From Actinomycetes bacterium (GTDB lineage: Bacteria > Actinomycetota > Acidimicrobiia > Acidimicrobiales > RAAP-2), in the NCBI GenBank assembly GCA_021831035.1, contig JAKBNL010000014.1, positions 1-64,000 on the forward strand: a stretch of 64,000 bases of DNA, read 5' to 3'. Below the pieces are notes generated by a model. It was not told the origin of the DNA. It made no database searches and saw nothing but the letters and a program-made list of their open reading frames with translations. This document shows, piece by piece, positions 61,305-64,000 of this stretch. The position numbers and the translations under genes are program-made. How positions within the stretch are numbered: position 1 is the first letter of the stretch; each line of letters starts with the position of its first letter.

Positions 61305-61370
61305 ACTGTAACGGGCACGTCTCGCGCGTTGGGTTCTCCTCGCGTCCGATTCCGGCGCGGCCGTTAGGCT
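61305..61370. promoter_or_regulatory. Divergent leaderless promoters of tetR and the FMN reductase
   Basis: Minus-strand TACAGT (61305-61310) is 6 bases before ATG 61298; plus-strand TAGGCT (61365-61370) is 6 bases before GTG 61377. The two -10 boxes face away from each other across about 55 bases; no palindromic TetR operator stood out. Confidence 0.5.
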
Positions 61371-61376
61371 CCCCGG

Positions 61377-61940
61377 GTGCCCACCCCCCGTCTCCTCGTC
61401 GTCGTCGGATCGACCCGCCCCGGGCGCGCCGGCCTCGCGGTCGCACACTGGTTCCGCGACGTGGCCGAGGCCCGCGGCGACCTCGCGGTCGAGCTCGCCG
61501 ACCTGGCCGAGGTCGCCCTGCCCCTGCTCGACGAGCCCCGCCAGGCCGTCGAGCGCCGCTACGCGCACGACCACACCCGGCGCTGGTCCGAGGTCGTGGA
61601 ACGGGCCGACGCGGTGGCCTTCGTCACCCCTGAGTACAACCACTCCTACAGCGCCGCCACCAAGAACGCGATCGACTACCTGTACCACGAGTGGCGCTTC
61701 AAGCCCTTCGCGGTCGTCTCCTACGGGGGACAGTCGAGGGGCTTGCGGGCCTCGGTCGCGCTGCGCACGGTCCTCACGGGTCTCGCCATGGTCCCGGCCG
61801 GTGACGTCGCCGTCTCGCTCGCCGAGTGCCCGATCGTCGACGGGGTCTTCCAACCGACCGAGGCCGTCACGACGACCGCGACCCGGGTCCTCGACCAGCT
61901 GCGGACCCTCGCGCCCCTCCACCGGGCGCGGCGTGACTGA
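61377..61940 (+). CDS. NADPH-dependent FMN reductase family protein
   Basis: 187 residues, flavodoxin-like. Phosphate loop VVGSTRPGRAGLAVAHWF and the family signature VTPEYNHSYSAATKNAIDYL. Such proteins reduce flavin, quinones or chromate. Probably controlled by the divergent TetR protein. Leaderless GTG 61377. Confidence 0.9.
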   Translation: MPTPRLLVVVGSTRPGRAGLAVAHWFRDVAEARGDLAVELADLAEVALPLLDEPRQAVERRYAHDHTRRWSEVVERADAVAFVTPEYNHSYSAATKNAIDYLYHEWRFKPFAVVSYGGQSRGLRASVALRTVLTGLAMVPAGDVAVSLAECPIVDGVFQPTEAVTTTATRVLDQLRTLAPLHRARRD

Positions 61941-61943
61941 CGG

Positions 61944-62834
61944 CTAGGCCCAGGGCGCCGGCAGCACCGCCTCGATCGCCCCGGCGATCGCGGCGTAGCC
62001 GGCCGCGTTGGGGTGAAGGTTCGGCCCGAGGGGGGCCGGTTGGCACATCCAGGTGAGGTCGCACACCGAGTCCACCCGGCGGGTGGTGGCCCGCGCACGG
62101 CGGCCGGTCGCGGGGGTGACGTGGAAGACCGCCGCGACGTTCGCCACGCGCAGCCCGTTCTGGGTGAAGACCTCGTCGGCCACCTGGTTGAGCTGGTAGA
62201 TCGCGCCGTCGCTGTGGTGGGCGTAGCCGAAGCCCCCCACGTGGGCGATGGTCGCCGCGGCGAAGGGGTCGTAGTGGCTGAGCCCGACGAACGTGACGCC
62301 GGGGCCGGCCGCCGCCTTGAGCGTGGTGACGATGTAGGCGAGCTCGGTGCGCACCACGACCAGGTGGGCGCTCACGCACGTCGCGTCGACGATGCCGGCG
62401 CGCATGCAGCTCATCACGTTGTTGAAGCCCATGTCGAGGGTCACGATCCCCGGCTCGCCCCGGTGGGCCTCGAGGAAGGCCACGGCGCTGGCCAACTGCG
62501 AGCCGGTCGACTGGTAGCACGGGTCCGCGCCCGAGATCATGGTCGCCGTGTTCTCCCCGGGGCAGCCCAGCTGGGTCAGGTCGAGGTGCACCCCGCGGGC
62601 CGCCTCGAAGGCGACGAGGTCGTTGGCGTAGCCCTGGTCGGTGCGTTGGCCACCCGGCGCGACCAGGGTCGGCTGCCAGCCGAGGGACTCCGAGGCGCCG
62701 AGGGCCAGGTAGAAGCCGTTGGTCACGGCGGGGAGCGAGTCGGCCGACGCGACGGCGGGGACGGCCGCCACGACGCCCGCCAGCACCGTCAGGGCCAGCA
62801 CCGCCACCTTCGCTACACGCCGTCGTGCGCGCAC
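61944..62834 (-). CDS. Secreted SGNH/GDSL-type hydrolase
   Basis: About 296 residues. Signal peptide VAKVAVLALTVLAGVVAAVP then Ala. Block I is a variant, YLALGASESLGWQP (Ser in GASES); block V is LHPNAAGYAAIAGA with the catalytic His; block III/Gly-Asn region LDMGFNN. Extracellular esterase or lipase-like. GTG 62834 has AGGA 6 bases upstream. Six Cys, probable disulfides. Convergent with the FMN reductase by three bases. Confidence 0.83.
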   Translation of the reverse strand: MRARRRVAKVAVLALTVLAGVVAAVPAVASADSLPAVTNGFYLALGASESLGWQPTLVAPGGQRTDQGYANDLVAFEAARGVHLDLTQLGCPGENTATMISGADPCYQSTGSQLASAVAFLEAHRGEPGIVTLDMGFNNVMSCMRAGIVDATCVSAHLVVVRTELAYIVTTLKAAAGPGVTFVGLSHYDPFAAATIAHVGGFGYAHHSDGAIYQLNQVADEVFTQNGLRVANVAAVFHVTPATGRRARATTRRVDSVCDLTWMCQPAPLGPNLHPNAAGYAAIAGAIEAVLPAPWA

Positions 62835-62990
62835 GACCACTCCTGACTCGGACGAGAATCCCCGCACTCCGGTGGCACACCGGGTGCGCGGGGTCGTCTC
62901 AGGGTACCGGGGAGGCCCTCAGAGCCAGGGAAGAACGAGATAAGAAGTCGGTCAACGCACCCGCTCGGGGCGACCACGTCGAGCCGGTCG

Positions 62991-63821
62991 CTAGAGGCCG
63001 CCCTGGCCGCTCGTGGTGACCCCGCCCGAGACCGCGGTCCAGGCGTAGCCGTCCCCGGCGAAGTCGTGCGTGTGGTGACCGCCCCGCCACCCGAACCACG
63101 CGCTGAGGGTGATCCGCGATCCCGCGGGCACCGGGGTACGGGGCTGGTCCGACCAGGTGTAGACGATCGTGTGGCTCGCGACGCCCCACGAGCGAGCGTA
63201 GGGCCGCGACTGGCCCTTGTAGGTCTCGCCGGCCGAGGCGTCGACCGTGATCCGCACCGTCCAGGAGGTCACCGGCGCGCGGAACGTGAGGGTGAGTGAG
63301 TCGCGCGAGGTGTTCCCCGCCGCGGTCGAGGCGACGAACGTGATGGGGCTCGCCGGTGCGGTCGTGGTCGTCGTCGAGGTGGTCGAGGTGGTCGTCGTCG
63401 ACCCGGGTGAGCTGGTGGTGGTCGCGCCGGCGCGGGCGGCGAGCCCCGCGCACGCCCTCGGACTGCTCGCGGGCACGGGCGACGAGCCCGACGGCGCCGC
63501 GACCTCGACGACACCGTGGTCGAGGGTGATGGTGAACGACGGGCTGGTGGGGAACGGGGCCAGGTAGGGGTTGGTCGACGCGGTGAGGTCGGCCGTCGTG
63601 GGGGCGGCGCCGTTCTGGGTGACGTAGGCCCGCACGGCCGTCTCGACGATGTGCGCGTCGGCCCGACACGACGCGGCCGTCGCCGACGCGCTCACCCCGC
63701 CGAGGGAGAAGATCACGACCGCGGCGAGGACCCCGAGGACGACGACCACGAGGAGGAGCTCGACGAGGGTGAATCCAGGGCACTCATCAATCGGCGACCC
63801 GGACGACCGAGGTGTGCGCAT
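62991..63821 (-). CDS. Type IV pseudopilin with C-terminal CBM2-like module
   Basis: 276 residues from ATG 63821 (GGAG 8 bases upstream; TTG 63839 is an alternative). CPGFTLVELLLVVVVLGVLA is a classical prepilin peptidase site, cleaved at G16, with Glu at +5. The pilin head runs to about residue 125. A Ser/Thr linker (about 128-155, TTTTSTTSTTTTT) leads to a C-terminal beta domain of about 115 residues with SWTVRITV, SWGVASHTIVYTW and AGSRITLSAWFGW, resembling CBM2-type cellulose-binding modules. Processed by a prepilin peptidase, which is not in this window. CBM2 assignment is tentative. Confidence 0.8.
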   Translation of the reverse strand: MRTPRSSGSPIDECPGFTLVELLLVVVVLGVLAAVVIFSLGGVSASATAASCRADAHIVETAVRAYVTQNGAAPTTADLTASTNPYLAPFPTSPSFTITLDHGVVEVAAPSGSSPVPASSPRACAGLAARAGATTTSSPGSTTTTSTTSTTTTTAPASPITFVASTAAGNTSRDSLTLTFRAPVTSWTVRITVDASAGETYKGQSRPYARSWGVASHTIVYTWSDQPRTPVPAGSRITLSAWFGWRGGHHTHDFAGDGYAWTAVSGGVTTSGQGGL

Positions 63822-63992
63822 GCGTGACGCTCCGACCAACTCTCGTGGACCCTGACGCCCAGGCTAGGCGTGAAGGCCGTGAGGACCAGGTATTTCCACG
63901 ATGAACTGCCACGAACGTCCGGTCCTCGAGGGTGCCGCCCGACGCGACCATCGCACCACGAGGGGCCCCCGGAGTCGCCCTACAGTCGCCCC

Positions 63993-64000
63993 GTGACCAA
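63993..64000 (+). CDS. Start of a further gene (8 bases in window)
   Basis: GTG at 63993 lies exactly 6 bases after TACAGT (63981-63986), the leaderless pattern used elsewhere here. Nothing can be said about the product. Confidence 0.35.

Noticed and set aside
62838-62840. Alternative GTG start for the SGNH hydrolase
   Set aside because: The AGGA binding site lies directly against it; spacing to GTG 62834 is better.

Overview
The window is chromosomal DNA from a very GC-rich actinobacterium. Clues to the lineage are a class II (B12-dependent) ribonucleotide reductase with NrdR boxes, an F420-type PPOX flavoprotein, a PimB-like mannosyltransferase, the actinobacterial PspA-HtpX-PspAB stress operon, DUF2469 beside rplS, group II truncated haemoglobin, GTP-dependent PEPCK and an acid-type sedolisin. 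An acidimicrobial (class Acidimicrobiia) or related deep-branching actinobacterium is my best inference; no rRNA or marker alignment was possible.

Layout. 1-2130: scar of mobile DNA beside nrdJ: a 3'-truncated-by-window IS30 transposase, a gene fragment cut by that element, a small HTH-like gene, and four 15-bp direct repeats that look like one end of an IS21-type element. 2133-14920: nrdJ with NrdR operators, glycerol kinase, an SMP-30 lactonase, an aminotransferase, a PimB/SRPBCC/ROK/luciferase-like operon, small zinc and thioredoxin-like proteins, an EamA exporter, globin glbO and tRNA-Gly(TCC). 14921-20106: an accessory block of secreted proteins (two divergent Asp-box/BNR proteins and an 83-residue-repeat surface protein). 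20339-36864: metabolic and stress genes, including a GH15 trehalase/glucoamylase plus glucose dehydrogenase pair, purK-purE, pspA-htpX-pspAB, a secreted sedolisin, an ArsR/SRPBCC pair, fumC, and an endonuclease IV carrying a histone-H1-like tail. 36865-55803: a classic housekeeping superoperon on the minus strand (rplS, trmD, rimM, khpA, rpsP, ffh, ftsY, smc, mutM, rnc, acp, plsX, rpmF, DUF177, a DivIVA/AtpF-like coiled coil, coaD, rsmD, recG, fakA-like, thiL) with divergent rpmB. 55861-64000: pckG, type II NADH dehydrogenase with an MFS protein, a TetR/FMN-reductase divergon, a secreted SGNH hydrolase and a pseudopilin fused to a CBM2-like module.

How it works together: DNA precursor supply (nrdJ), repair (mutM, nfo, recG, RecB-like nuclease), protein export (ffh, ftsY), chromosome organisation (smc, a Lys/Ala-tailed Nfo), lipid start-up (acp, plsX), sugar oxidation (GH15, Gdh, SMP-30, ROK) and envelope stress (Psp) are represented. 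A recurring feature is a TANNNT hexamer placed 6-7 nt before a GTG/ATG start (at least fourteen genes on both strands), the signature of leaderless mRNAs; it was used here to choose several start codons. No CRISPR array, rRNA, phage structural module or recognisable new defence system was seen; the most unusual items are the Nfo-H1 fusion, the pilin-CBM2-like fusion, the Cys-paired repeat protein, the short-propeptide sedolisin and the palindrome next to the NrdR boxes.
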